Shown: positions 43,057 to 52,057, counted from the stretch's first letter. The stretch: DNA of 64,000 bases from Actibacterium ureilyticum (GCF_002285435.1 NZ_NSBT01000037.1:744001-808000); one strand, 5' to 3'. Numbers and translations: made by a program. Notes: generated by a model from the sequence alone, not told the origin.

Positions 43057-43839
43057 CTAGCCCGTCACACGCTGCACCGTGACCGATTGATCCACCATGG
43101 TGATCGGGCCGAACGCGCTCAGGAACGCGACATCCGCCGCGTCCTGGCCGACCCCGATCCGCGCGATCGTATCGGCGGCGGCCATGCCCGTGGCATCGAC
43201 CAGATGCCAGCCCCCGTCCAGAAACACCTCGGCCACGGCATGGAAATCCTGTGGCTTCACATCGGGCGCATAGACGCTGGCAAACCGCGCCGGGATCGCC
43301 GAGGCGCGCGCCAGCGTGATCATCACATGGGCGAAATCCCGGCACACCCCCTGCCGCTGCACGAAACTGTCGAGCGCGGTCGTCTGCGCGCCGCTGGCCC
43401 CCGGCACATAGGCCAGCGCGCCATGGACCCAGTCGCGCATCGCCGCGATCCGGGCGCCGCCCTGCAATTCCCCGAATTCCGCCGTGACAAAGTTCTGGAA
43501 CAGATCCGACGGGCAATAGCGTGACGGCATCAGATACCGCACCGCCGCGCCGGGCACCTGATGCGGCGGCACCCCTTGCAGCGAGGCGATCTCGGGCGTC
43601 GGGCGGTCCACGGTGACCTGCACCCGGTAATCGCAGCGGAACGCGCCCTCGGCCCGCAGCCAGATACGCTCGCCCATGTCGCCCTCGGCGGGCACACGCT
43701 CGAAATGCTGGGTCGGGGATAGCTCGATCCGGCCGCCATCGGTGCGCTGATCGGCCAGGTGGGGCACCTCGACCTGCAACAGCAGATCGGTGGGCTCCGG
43801 CAGGGTATAGTCAAGATGACAGCTGACGTTCAATTGCAT
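43057..43839 (-). CDS. Transglutaminase-like cysteine protease family protein
   Basis: 260 residues with an N-terminal beta domain and a transglutaminase-like core whose catalytic triad is Cys166 (RQGVCRDFAHVM), His200 (PQDFHAVAEVF) and Asp215 (WHLVDATG). There is no signal peptide, so it is cytoplasmic. Such proteins are usually proteases or peptide amidases rather than true transglutaminases. It is convergent with DUF1244 (3 bases between stops). Confidence 0.88.
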   Translation of the reverse strand: MQLNVSCHLDYTLPEPTDLLLQVEVPHLADQRTDGGRIELSPTQHFERVPAEGDMGERIWLRAEGAFRCDYRVQVTVDRPTPEIASLQGVPPHQVPGAAVRYLMPSRYCPSDLFQNFVTAEFGELQGGARIAAMRDWVHGALAYVPGASGAQTTALDSFVQRQGVCRDFAHVMITLARASAIPARFASVYAPDVKPQDFHAVAEVFLDGGWHLVDATGMAAADTIARIGVGQDAADVAFLSAFGPITMVDQSVTVQRVTG

Positions 43840-44025
43840 GGCACCACCGGGAAAAGGGTTCAGCGCGCGGCGGACGGGATGCGCGCACCCCTTCGTTTCT
43901 ATCGCGAAGCACGCGGCGGGGCCATCACTTCTGCAGCCGCGCCGTTACTGCGCCGATACAGTCCATCTGCTAGACTGTGCCCGCACAGATTGTGACATCG
44001 CATTTCAAAGCCAAGGGTTTTTCAG

Positions 44026-45051
44026 ATGAAGATCGTGAACTGGAATATCGAATGGATGAACCGCTGGTTTTCCGGCAACGCCAATCCGGTCTGGGGCAGC
44101 AATTCGCTTGACCCCGACCAGGCCCGCACAGTCGCGGGCAAGGTGGCGCGCGTGATCCGCGCCATGGATCCCGACGTGCTGACCCTGCAAGAGGGGCCAT
44201 CCGCCACCGCCGAGATGGACCTGTTCCTGACAGAGTTCCTGTCCGACGCCCAGGGCGCGCCGCTGTACGATGCGCTGATCGGGGCCGATGGCGGGGCGCA
44301 GAAACTGTATGCGTTGCGCAAACGGGATGGCCGGGCCGCGGCGATGGACTATGCCACCGATGCCGCCACCCGCACCCTGATGGACGGCTGGCTGGCGGAT
44401 GTGAACGGCGACCTGCTGCTGGAAACCTATGATTTCACGCGGGCGCCGTTGGTCGTCGATGTCGACCCCGAGGCGGGCCAGCCGGTCCGGCTGATCGTGC
44501 TGCACACCAAGTCGAAATATGTCCATCGCGGCCAGCAACTGTTCGACAACCCCGACACCCGCCAGGAATTCATCGCCGAGGCAATGCTGGCCCGCCGCCG
44601 GATTTCAGCCGAGGCATTCCGCCTGCGCACGTATCTCGACACGCTGTTGCAGAACGACATGGACGCACGGATCATCGTCACCGGCGATTTCAACGACGGG
44701 CCGGGGCGGGATTTCTTCGAACGGTCCTATCTGACCCACAACGTGACCGACATCCTGCTGGGCAGCACGTTCTACCCCGAACTGATCTTTCACCACGCCC
44801 TGCTCGGGCGGGTCGACACGCCGGCGCTCTTCACCGCGCGGTTCGACGATTTCGTCGACAACGTGCAGGACCGGCCGCTTCTGCTGGATCATTTCGTCGT
44901 GTCGCCCGCGCTCACGGATTACATCCGCGACGCGGGCATCGCCCATGACGCGTTCCAGGCCGAGCTGGACGACATGAACGGCCCCCGCACCGCGCGCCCC
45001 AGCGACCACCGCCCCGTCTGGGCCGAGATCGGCGCGCCGTTGACGGGATAG
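44026..45051 (+). CDS. Endonuclease/exonuclease/phosphatase family protein
   Basis: 341 residues with the four EEP active-site elements: VNWNIEWM at the N-terminus, LTLQEG with metal-binding Glu56, GDFNDGPG, and the C-terminal SDHRPVWAEI. The family covers DNases, phosphodiesterases and phospholipases. No signal peptide or membrane helix is seen. It is divergent from the transglutaminase-like gene and convergent with the aminotransferase gene. Confidence 0.85.
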   Translation: MKIVNWNIEWMNRWFSGNANPVWGSNSLDPDQARTVAGKVARVIRAMDPDVLTLQEGPSATAEMDLFLTEFLSDAQGAPLYDALIGADGGAQKLYALRKRDGRAAAMDYATDAATRTLMDGWLADVNGDLLLETYDFTRAPLVVDVDPEAGQPVRLIVLHTKSKYVHRGQQLFDNPDTRQEFIAEAMLARRRISAEAFRLRTYLDTLLQNDMDARIIVTGDFNDGPGRDFFERSYLTHNVTDILLGSTFYPELIFHHALLGRVDTPALFTARFDDFVDNVQDRPLLLDHFVVSPALTDYIRDAGIAHDAFQAELDDMNGPRTARPSDHRPVWAEIGAPLTG

Positions 45052-45057
45052 GCGGGC

Positions 45058-45921
45058 TCAAACCGCGGCCTTGATGCTCTCTTCCAGATAGATCTCGCGC
45101 AGGCGCTTGGCGACGGGACCCGGCGTGCCGGTGCCGATGGTGGCGCCGTCGATTTCCACGACCGGCATCACGAAGGTCGAGGCCGAGGTCACGAACGCCT
45201 CGTCCGCCTGCTGCGCCTCTGCGATGGTAAAGGGGCGTTCCTCGACCTGCATCTGCGCCTCTTCGGCGAAGCGCAGGACCGCGGCGCGGGTGATCCCGTG
45301 CAGGATGTCATTGGACAGCCCGCGCGTGATGATCGTGCAGCCCTTGACGATATAGGCGTTGTTGCTGGTGCCCTCGGTCACCGCGCCGTCCTGCACCATC
45401 CAGGCATCGTCGGCGCCCGCGGCCTTGGCCATCATCTTGCCCATCGACGGGTACAGCAGCTGCACCGTCTTGATGTCGCGCCGCCCCCAGCGGATATCGT
45501 CGATGGCAATCACCTTGATCCCCGTTTTCGCCGCCGGGCTGTTGGCCAGCCCCGGCTTGGACTGGGTGAACAGAACCACGGTCGGCTTGGTGGTCTCGGG
45601 GTCGGGAAAGGCGAAATCGCGGTCGCCCGGCGCGCCGCGCGTGATCTGCAGATAGATTCCGCCCTCGACCACGTCGTTGCGGCGCACCAGCTCGCGGTGG
45701 ATCTCCAGCAGGTCGTCGAATTCGGCGGGTTTCTGGATGTCCAGCTCGGCCAGCGACCGTTCCAGCCGCGCCATATGGCCCGGGAAATCGGTCAGCTTGC
45801 CCTCCAGAACCGCCGTCACCTCATAGACCCCATCGGCCATCAGGAACCCCCGGTCGAAGATCGACACCGTCGCCTCTTCCTCGGGCAGGTATTCTCCATT
45901 GACGTAAACGATCCGGGACAT
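45058..45921 (-). CDS. dat: D-amino acid aminotransferase (class IV)
   Basis: 287 residues from the ATG at 45921 (AAGGAGATCAGC). Fold type IV markers: VYVNGEYLPEEEATVSIFDR at the N-terminus, PLP-Lys151 in RRDIKTVQLL, EGTSNNAYIV and TSASTFVMPVVEI. D-AAT moves amino groups between D-amino acids and 2-oxo acids, giving D-Glu or D-Ala. It starts 10 bases after the dgcA stop, placing it in a D-glutamate gene group. A branched-chain aminotransferase activity is the alternative. Confidence 0.88.
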   Translation of the reverse strand: MSRIVYVNGEYLPEEEATVSIFDRGFLMADGVYEVTAVLEGKLTDFPGHMARLERSLAELDIQKPAEFDDLLEIHRELVRRNDVVEGGIYLQITRGAPGDRDFAFPDPETTKPTVVLFTQSKPGLANSPAAKTGIKVIAIDDIRWGRRDIKTVQLLYPSMGKMMAKAAGADDAWMVQDGAVTEGTSNNAYIVKGCTIITRGLSNDILHGITRAAVLRFAEEAQMQVEERPFTIAEAQQADEAFVTSASTFVMPVVEIDGATIGTGTPGPVAKRLREIYLEESIKAAV

Positions 45922-45931
45922 GCTGATCTCC

Positions 45932-46897
45932 TTACCCCCAAAGTGCCGCTTCAGGCGGGTGTACCCCATCGGCGTCGTAATGCAACGGCGTTTCGCGATC
46001 CTCGGCCAACAGAAGCGGCGCGTCCAGATCGACCACCGCCGCCCCCTGCGCGGGCAGGATCCCGGGCGCCATCGCCAGCGACGATCCCACCATGCAGCCC
46101 ACCATGATCTCGAACCCCTGCGCGATCGCGGCCTCTTTCAGCGCCAGCGCCTCGGTCACCCCCCCGGTCTTGTCGAGCTTGATGTTGATCATGTCGTATT
46201 TGCCCACCAGCTTTGGCAGGCTTGCGCGGTCGTGACAGGCCTCGTCGGCACAGACGGGCACGGGCCGCGCGATCTCGGCCAGCATGTCGTCGTCGCCCGC
46301 GGGCAAGGGCTGTTCGACCATCGCGACGCCCAGCCGGATCAGATGCGGCGCCAGATCGGCATAGACATCGGCGGTCCAACCCTCATTCGCATCGACGATG
46401 ATGCGCGCATCCGGCGCCCCGGCACGCACGGCCTCAAGCCGCCCCATGTCATCGGCGGTGCCCAGCTTGATCTTCAGAAGCGGCCGATGCGCGTTTTCCG
46501 CCGCCGCCTGCCGCATGTTTCCGGGGCTGTCCAGCGACAGGGTATAGGCGGTCACGACCGGCCCCGGCTTGGGCAACCCCGCCAGGTCCCAGGCGCGTTT
46601 CCCCGCCCGCTTGCACTCCAGATCCCACAGCGCGCAATCCACGGCGTTCCGCGCCGCCCCGGCGGGCAACGCCTCCTGCAGCGCGGCCCGGTCCAGCGGC
46701 AGCGTCAGCCCCTCGATCAGCGCCGTCACGCTCTCCAGCGTCTCGTCATACCGGGCATAGGGCACACATTCGCCCCACCCCCGATGCGCGCCATCGCGCA
46801 CCGAAACCGTCAGCACCTGCGCCGCGCTCCGCGAGCCGCGGCTGATGGTGAACACCTGCGCCAACCGGAACACGTCGCGCGTCACTTCCAGATCCAA
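45932..46897 (-). CDS. dgcA: Enolase-superfamily racemase, N-acetyl-D-glutamate racemase DgcA (dipeptide epimerase-like)
   Basis: 321 residues from a TTG start at 46897 with AAGAAGGAGAGGGCG upstream; earlier in-frame codons lie in a dispersed repeat and look non-coding. Mandelate racemase/muconate cycloisomerase motifs: LLKIKLG (Lys), VDANEGW (Asp), VEQPLP (Glu), ADEACH (Asp), INIKLDKTGG (Lys). The family is often called L-Ala-D/L-Glu epimerase. Pairing with dgcN supports the DgcA role of converting N-acetyl-D-Glu to N-acetyl-L-Glu. It lies between dgcN and the aminotransferase gene. Confidence 0.85.
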   Translation of the reverse strand: MDLEVTRDVFRLAQVFTISRGSRSAAQVLTVSVRDGAHRGWGECVPYARYDETLESVTALIEGLTLPLDRAALQEALPAGAARNAVDCALWDLECKRAGKRAWDLAGLPKPGPVVTAYTLSLDSPGNMRQAAAENAHRPLLKIKLGTADDMGRLEAVRAGAPDARIIVDANEGWTADVYADLAPHLIRLGVAMVEQPLPAGDDDMLAEIARPVPVCADEACHDRASLPKLVGKYDMINIKLDKTGGVTEALALKEAAIAQGFEIMVGCMVGSSLAMAPGILPAQGAAVVDLDAPLLLAEDRETPLHYDADGVHPPEAALWG

Positions 46898-46903
46898 ACG
46901 CCC

Positions 46904-46941
46904 TCTCCTTCTTCTTGGCCGAAATACTCCCGCCGGAGGCA
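46904..46941 (-). repeat. Dispersed GTATTT-type repeat overlapping the dgcA ribosome binding site
   Basis: On the minus strand it reads CCTCCGGCGGGAGTATTT then CGGCCAAGAAGAAGGAG. This closely resembles the copy at 56078-56110. The CCTCCGGCGGGAG part is a small hairpin, and the AAGAAGGAG end forms the Shine-Dalgarno for the TTG start of dgcA. Similar elements are, from memory, common in Rhodobacterales genomes. Confidence 0.55.
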
Positions 46942-46980
46942 TCCGCGCTTTCCGCAAACGCCCCCATCGCGGACAGGGTG

Positions 46981-47982
46981 TCAGATCGCCGCCAGCGCGT
47001 CCACCAACCGCCCGACGCCCTGCCGGAACGGGTCGACCGCCGGCAGGCCCATGCGGCCCTCGATCTCGGCCAGACAGGCCAACGCCTCGTCCTCGCTCAG
47101 CGCGGCGGTGTTAACCGAAATCCCCACCACCTGACAGTCCGGGTTCGCCACCCGCGCCAGGGTCAGCGCCACATCGCGCAATGCCTCCAGCGACGGCAGC
47201 TGGTAATCCGGTAACCCGCGCATATGCGGCCGCGTGGGCTCATGGCTCAGGATCAGCGCATCGGGCTGCCCGCCATGCACCAGCGCCATCGTCACCCCGG
47301 AATACGATACGTGGAACAGGCTGCCCTGCCCCTCGATCAGATCCCAGTGATCGGCATCGTTGTCCGGCGTCAGCCATTCGACCGCCCCGGCCATGAAATC
47401 GGCCACCACCGCGTCCAGCGGCACGCCCGATCCGGTGATCAGGATGCCGGTCTGACCCGTCGCGCGAAAGGTCGATTTCATCCCCCGCGCCTGCATTTCG
47501 CGATCCATCGCCAGCGCGGTATACATCTTGCCCACCGAACAATCGGTGCCCACGGCCAGGCACCGCTTGCCGCTGCGCTTCACGCCATTGGCGATGGGAT
47601 ACTGCACCGACGGTACGCGCACATCATGCAGCTGGCGGCCACAGGCCTCGGCCACGGCGACCAGGTCGGGCTCGTCCCGCAACAGGTTGTGCAAACCGCT
47701 GGCCAGGTCGAACCCTTCCTCCAGCGCCGCAACCAGGACCTTCTTCCAGGCCGGACCGATCACCCCGCCACGGTTGGCCACACCCACGACCAGCGTCTTC
47801 GCACCTGCGGCACGGGCCTCGGCCAGGGTCATGTCCGCCAGGCCCAGATCGGCCTTGCAGCCCTCCATCCGGAACTGGCCCACCGCGTTCTCGGGGCGCC
47901 AGTCCTTGATGCCCTGCGCAACCTTGGCGGCCAGCGGGTCGGGCGCATCGCCCAGGAACAGAAGGTAAGGTGTTTCAATCAT
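46981..47982 (-). CDS. dgcN: D-glutamate N-acetyltransferase DgcN (DUF1611 family)
   Basis: 333 residues from the ATG at 47982 (GGGGATCTGACA); a GTG at 48003 is an alternative start. DUF1611 features: N-terminal Rossmann-like part (TLVVGVANRGGVIGPAWKKV) and a P-loop-like GTDCSVGK at 145-152, then ATGQTGILITGSGVPLDAVV and DWDLIEGQGSLFH-type motifs. In the published DgcN-DgcA pathway it acetylates D-Glu for racemisation by DgcA. It is divergent from mcl1 across 300 bases. Confidence 0.85.
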   Translation of the reverse strand: MIETPYLLFLGDAPDPLAAKVAQGIKDWRPENAVGQFRMEGCKADLGLADMTLAEARAAGAKTLVVGVANRGGVIGPAWKKVLVAALEEGFDLASGLHNLLRDEPDLVAVAEACGRQLHDVRVPSVQYPIANGVKRSGKRCLAVGTDCSVGKMYTALAMDREMQARGMKSTFRATGQTGILITGSGVPLDAVVADFMAGAVEWLTPDNDADHWDLIEGQGSLFHVSYSGVTMALVHGGQPDALILSHEPTRPHMRGLPDYQLPSLEALRDVALTLARVANPDCQVVGISVNTAALSEDEALACLAEIEGRMGLPAVDPFRQGVGRLVDALAAI

Positions 47983-48040
47983 TGTCAGATCCCCGGATAT
48001 CACCGCGCCAGATTATTCAAACCACCGGGCAATGTTCTTT

Positions 48041-48113
48041 GAATTTCCGCGAAGAGACCCGCCACCCTTCGAAGAATTTCCGCAAATCCCGCGCTTTTGG
48101 TGAAGATTTCCCC
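48041..48113. promoter_or_regulatory. Phased GAATTTCCGC repeats between dgcN and mcl1
   Basis: GAATTTCCGC occurs exactly at 48041-48050 and 48074-48083, and a related AGATTTCCCC at 48104-48113. The spacings of 33 and 30 bases are about three helical turns, as for sites on one face of the DNA. A separate direct repeat ACCGGCGAA lies at 48127 and 48139. A regulator of mcl1 or dgcN is the likely binder. Confidence 0.45.
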
Positions 48114-48282
48114 AGCGCGGCGCGACACCGGCGAAAGAACCGGCGAATCCCGCACTTGCAAAGCCACCGGATGACAGGCGCGTCACCCGTGCCGCAGCGC
48201 AGAATCGGCTTGCGCGGCAGCGCGCAATTTAATAACCGTTCCGCCGACCGATACGTAATTTCCTTACCGAGAGGCGCCCATC

Positions 48283-49242
48283 ATGTCCTTCCGCATCCAA
48301 CCCACCGCCCCGGCCCGGCCGAACCGCTGCCAGCTGTTCGGCCCCGGCTCGAACACCAAGCTGTTCGAAAAGATGGCCGCCAGCGCGGCGGATGTGATCA
48401 ACCTCGACCTCGAGGATTCGGTGGCGCCCTCGGACAAGGACGTGGCCCGCGCCAATGTGATCGAGGCGATCAACGATGTCGATTGGGGCAACAAATACCT
48501 CAGCGTGCGGATCAACGGGCTGGACACGCCCTATTGGTACCGCGACGTTGTCGATGTGCTGGAACAGGCCGGCGACCGGATCGACCAGATCATGATCCCC
48601 AAAGTGGGCTGTGCCGCCGACATCTATACGGTCGACGCGCTGGTCACCGCCGTGGAACGCGCCAAGGGCCGCACCAAGCCCATCAGCCTGGAGGTCATCA
48701 TCGAATCCGCCGCCGGCATCGCCCATGTCGAGGAGATCGCCGCCAGCAGCCCGCGCCTGCAGGCGATGTCGCTGGGCGCGGCCGATTTCGCGGCCTCGAT
48801 GGGGATGCAGACCACCGGCATCGGCGGCACGCAGGAAAACTATTACATGCTGCGCGAAGGCGAAAAGCACTGGTCCGACCCGTGGCACTGGGCCCAGGCC
48901 GCCATCGTCGCCGCCTGCCGCACCCATGGCGTCCTGCCGGTCGATGGCCCCTTCGGCGATTTCAGCGATGACGAGGGCTATATCGCCCAGGCCAAACGCT
49001 CGGCCACGCTGGGCATGGTCGGCAAATGGGCAATCCACCCCAAGCAGATCGCGCTGGCCAACCAGGTCTTCACCCCCAGCGACGAGGCCGTAACCGAAGC
49101 GCGCGAGATCCTGGCCGCGATGGAAGACGCCAAGGCCAAGGGCGAAGGCGCGACCGTCTACAAAGGCCGGCTGGTCGACATCGCCAGCATCAAACAGGCC
49201 GAGGTGATCGTGGCCCAGGCCGAGCTGATCGCGGGCAGCTGA
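48283..49242 (+). CDS. mcl1: L-malyl-CoA/beta-methylmalyl-CoA lyase
   Basis: 319 residues of the HpcH/HpaI-citrate lyase beta family, very close to my memory of Rhodobacter Mcl1: RPNRCQLFGPGSNTKLFEKM, VINLDLEDSVAP, QIMIPKVG, SLGAADFAASMGMQTTGIGG, WAIHPKQIALANQVF. Mcl1 cleaves malyl-CoA and methylmalyl-CoA to glyoxylate plus acetyl- or propionyl-CoA in the ethylmalonyl-CoA pathway. The start ATG at 48283 has GAGAGGCGCCC. It is monocistronic with its own terminator. Confidence 0.95.
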   Translation: MSFRIQPTAPARPNRCQLFGPGSNTKLFEKMAASAADVINLDLEDSVAPSDKDVARANVIEAINDVDWGNKYLSVRINGLDTPYWYRDVVDVLEQAGDRIDQIMIPKVGCAADIYTVDALVTAVERAKGRTKPISLEVIIESAAGIAHVEEIAASSPRLQAMSLGAADFAASMGMQTTGIGGTQENYYMLREGEKHWSDPWHWAQAAIVAACRTHGVLPVDGPFGDFSDDEGYIAQAKRSATLGMVGKWAIHPKQIALANQVFTPSDEAVTEAREILAAMEDAKAKGEGATVYKGRLVDIASIKQAEVIVAQAELIAGS

Positions 49243-49278
49243 CCCACCCTGCCCCGCGGGGGCCGTTTCGACATGCTG

Positions 49279-49307
49279 AAAAACGGGGTCCTGCGGGGCC
49301 CCGTTTT
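49279..49307 (+). terminator. Rho-independent terminator after mcl1
   Basis: Stem AAAACGGGG / CCCCGTTTT with a GC-rich loop, 37 bases after the mcl1 stop. The 3' arm ends in TTTT and a second TTTT follows. Confidence 0.75.
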
Positions 49308-49322
49308 GCGTTTTGCGCCCGA

Positions 49323-49336
49323 TTGACCCAGATCAA
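49323..49336. promoter_or_regulatory. FNR/Dnr-type box
   Basis: TTGAC-CCAG-ATCAA differs from the consensus TTGAT-N4-ATCAA at one position. It lies 71 bases upstream of the ATG at 49408. This suggests oxygen- or NO-dependent control of the small periplasmic protein gene. Confidence 0.65.
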
Positions 49337-49341
49337 CGCGC

Positions 49342-49365
49342 AAACATTCCAGTGCTGGAATGTTT
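49342..49365. promoter_or_regulatory. 24-base palindrome (operator-like)
   Basis: Perfect 11-base arms AAACATTCCAG and CTGGAATGTTT around a 2-base centre, centred 24 bases after the FNR-like box and 54 bases before the ATG. Symmetry and position in the core-promoter area favour a dimeric repressor or MerR-type activator site. Confidence 0.6.
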
Positions 49366-49407
49366 GCCCCGTGCCGGTTTCCGGCAAAGTCAGAAACGGA
49401 GCTGTCG

Positions 49408-49827
49408 ATGAAACACCTGATCCTTTGCACCGCCGCCGCAATCGGCCTGGGCACCATGGCCTTGGCAGAGCAACCCGCAAGGCCCCGCGAGCTTTCCGCG
49501 CCAATCGTCGCCTTCACGCCACTGCTGGTGAAAAACGCCGATGCCCTGTCGCTGACGGAGGATCAGCGCGCCGCCCTGAAGGATTGGCTGGCCACGATGC
49601 CCGCCAAGCGCAAGGCGATAGAGGCCGAGGCGCTGACCGCACGCGCGGCCCTGCGCGCGGCCATCATCACCGGCGCCCCGCAGGAACAGCGCCAGAGCCT
49701 GGCAGACGAGGTCGGGCGGCTTGAAACACAGCTGGTCCTGATGCGGTCGGCCTGCACCGATCACTGGCGCGCGGTCCTCAGCCCGGAACAATTCGCCCAG
49801 CTGCTGACCCTCGCCGGGCCGCACTAA
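49408..49827 (+). CDS. Periplasmic LTXXQ/Spy-like small protein
   Basis: 139 residues from the ATG at 49408 (GAAACGGAGCTGTCG). The Sec signal ends near LAEQ (residue 22). The mature protein is all-helical with SLTEDQRAALKDWLATMPAK and SPEQFAQLLTLAG, LTXXQ-like motifs as in the CpxP/Spy family and periplasmic metal-sensor accessory proteins. Function is probably periplasmic chaperone or stress sensing. An FNR-like box and a perfect palindrome precede it. Confidence 0.7.
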   Translation: MKHLILCTAAAIGLGTMALAEQPARPRELSAPIVAFTPLLVKNADALSLTEDQRAALKDWLATMPAKRKAIEAEALTARAALRAAIITGAPQEQRQSLADEVGRLETQLVLMRSACTDHWRAVLSPEQFAQLLTLAGPH

Positions 49828-49889
49828 GGCAGATCGTTCCGGCCCGATCTCTGTTCGCGCGTTTCCCGGGGCCGGGACGCAAGAAACAC

Positions 49890-50723
49890 TCAGCGCAGCG
49901 GCATGCAGATATCGGTCAACAGATCCTCGGGCGCGGTGTCCATAGGGCTGTTGAGGTAAAGCTCGTAACATGCCGCATCTGCCGGATCGCGCCCCGATTT
50001 CGGCAACCAATCCCCGAAGAGGTAATCATAGGCCGCCTTCAGCCCCGCATAAGGCCCCTTGAAATGTAGTACCGCGCCCGGACCCGCTGGCAGTACGACC
50101 TCGACCAGCGGGTCCTCCAACACTGTATCAGGGCCGATGATCACCCCGGCATGGCTGCGCAGATCGGTGGCGGGCGTGGCGTCGGGATCGTCGTAGTAGA
50201 CCCCCGCCATGCCGGTCACCTGTGGCCACAACCCGCGCGCGGCACATAACGCGCCCAGGCTTTCGAACGCGCGCCCGATCTCGATATACGGGCCCGTATG
50301 AGGCAACGCGGCCAGACGACGCGCGGCTTGGTCGGTAATCTCGACATTGTACATGGTTTTCTCTCCGGGTTTGGTGGGTACAAGCAGCGCATGCGCCGCG
50401 CCGCTGTCGCGGAACCGGCCAGGCGGCAGACCATAGGCGGCCGCGAATGCGCGACTGAAGGACGGCACGCTGGGATAGCCGCAGCGCGCGGCGACCTGGG
50501 CAATCGGCCAATCGGTCTGTACCAGCCAACAGGCCGCGCGGTTCAGCCGGATCCTCCGGATCGCCTGGGCACAGGTTTCCCCGGTCATGCCGTTAAACAC
50601 GCGATGCCAATGAAACCGCGACATCGCTGCCACATCGGCCAGCCGGTCCAGCGACAGATCTCCCGCGGGGTTGTCGTGTATATAATCCAGCACGCGCAAC
50701 AATCGATCTTCGTAGTCCGCCAT
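49890..50723 (-). CDS. AraC-family regulator with GyrI-like effector domain
   Basis: 277 residues. The N-terminal double helix-turn-helix of the AraC/Rob type ([40 protein letters not shown]) covers about residues 1-105. A GyrI/SoxS-like small-molecule domain ([27 protein letters not shown]) follows from about 125. Such proteins usually control drug or stress response genes. It is divergent from accA across 134 bases, though accA control is unlikely. Confidence 0.9.
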   Translation of the reverse strand: MADYEDRLLRVLDYIHDNPAGDLSLDRLADVAAMSRFHWHRVFNGMTGETCAQAIRRIRLNRAACWLVQTDWPIAQVAARCGYPSVPSFSRAFAAAYGLPPGRFRDSGAAHALLVPTKPGEKTMYNVEITDQAARRLAALPHTGPYIEIGRAFESLGALCAARGLWPQVTGMAGVYYDDPDATPATDLRSHAGVIIGPDTVLEDPLVEVVLPAGPGAVLHFKGPYAGLKAAYDYLFGDWLPKSGRDPADAACYELYLNSPMDTAPEDLLTDICMPLR

Positions 50724-50857
50724 CGGTCCTTCGCCTCAATCCGGTTCGTGCAAGACCTCGCACGGGTACGCTTACCATGTCTTGCGGAACGCCTTTGCGT
50801 TGCAAATTTCTTTCCCCGTGGTCATATAGCCCGCGACAGAAAGCAGGAGCCGCTTCC

Positions 50858-51817
50858 ATGAACTATCTCGAGTTCGAAAAACCGCTGGCCGAAATCGAAG
50901 GCAAAGCCGAAGAGCTGCGCGCGCTGGCCCGGCAGAACGAAGAGATGGACGTGGAAAAAGAGGCCGCCGCGCTGGACCGCAAGGCCGCCGACCTGCTCAA
51001 GGACCTGTACAAGGACCTGTCGGCCTGGCGGAAATGTCAGGTCGCCCGCCACCCTGACCGGCCGCATTGCAAGGACTATATCGACGCGCTGTTCACCGAA
51101 TACACGCCGCTGGCCGGCGACCGGAACTTTGCCGACGACCACGCCGTGATGGGCGGGCTGGCGCGGCTCGATGACCGGCCGGTGATGGTGATCGGTCATG
51201 AAAAGGGCAATGACACCAAATCCCGGATCGAACGGAATTTCGGCATGGCCCGCCCCGAAGGCTATCGCAAGGCCATCCGCCTGATGGAGATGGCCGACAA
51301 GTTCAACATCCCCGTCATCACGCTGGTCGACACGCCCGGCGCCTTTCCCGGCAAGGGCGCCGAGGAACGCGGCCAGTCCGAGGCCATCGCCCGCAGCACC
51401 CAGAAATGCCTGGAGATCGGCGTGCCGCTGATCAGCGTCATCATCGGCGAGGGCGGCTCGGGCGGCGCGGTGGCCTTCGCCACGGCCAACAAGGTCGCGA
51501 TGCTGGAACATTCCGTCTATTCGGTCATCAGCCCCGAAGGCTGCGCCAGCATCCTGTGGAAGGACGCCGAAAAGATGCGCGAAGCCGCCGAGGCGCTGCG
51601 CCTGACCGCGCAAGACCTGCAAAAGCTGGGCGTGATCGACCGGATCATCAAGGAACCCCTGGGCGGCGCCCAGCGCGACAGCAAAACCGCCATCGACAAT
51701 GTCGGCCAGACCATCACCGCCCTGCTGGCCGAGCTCTCCGAACAAGACCGCACCGCCCTGATCCAGAACCGCCGCAAGAAGTTCCTGCAGATGGGCACAA
51801 AGGGCCTGGCGGCCTGA
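50858..51817 (+). CDS. accA: Acetyl-CoA carboxylase carboxyltransferase subunit alpha
   Basis: 319 residues from the ATG at 50858: [80 protein letters not shown] and [15 protein letters not shown]. With AccD it moves the carboxyl group from biotin to acetyl-CoA in fatty acid synthesis. The length is that of the family. An AT-rich island begins directly after the stop. Confidence 0.97.
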   Translation: MNYLEFEKPLAEIEGKAEELRALARQNEEMDVEKEAAALDRKAADLLKDLYKDLSAWRKCQVARHPDRPHCKDYIDALFTEYTPLAGDRNFADDHAVMGGLARLDDRPVMVIGHEKGNDTKSRIERNFGMARPEGYRKAIRLMEMADKFNIPVITLVDTPGAFPGKGAEERGQSEAIARSTQKCLEIGVPLISVIIGEGGSGGAVAFATANKVAMLEHSVYSVISPEGCASILWKDAEKMREAAEALRLTAQDLQKLGVIDRIIKEPLGGAQRDSKTAIDNVGQTITALLAELSEQDRTALIQNRRKKFLQMGTKGLAA

Positions 51818-52057
51818 TCTAACCTAGCCGCAGATGATCAAAAGGAAATCGGCAAGCTGGTCGAGCAAAGCAGATTTACTTTGATTCAAGGTTTCGCCAC
51901 TGCGTCTTCGATGGCTGCTTTATGTCCCAACCTACGTTGGACAAGGTCGATTAAAATAGAGGTATTGCTGGGCTTTTCTGAGGCAGATGTTGTGTGGCTT
52001 GCCTCTTGGATTAACGAAGTTGTGTCCCTACGTAGAAACCATCGGGTAGAATTCTGA
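51818..52057 (+). pseudogene. Possible gene remnant in AT-rich sequence after accA
   Basis: An open frame of 79 codons runs from directly after the accA stop, in the same frame, to TGA at 52055-52057. It is unusually protein-like for AT-rich DNA (WTRSIKIEVLLGFSEADVVW, then SWINEVVSLRRNHRVEF). The first ATG is at 51911 and lacks a ribosome binding site, so it looks like the 3' part of a gene rather than an intact one. No family is recognised. Confidence 0.3.
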
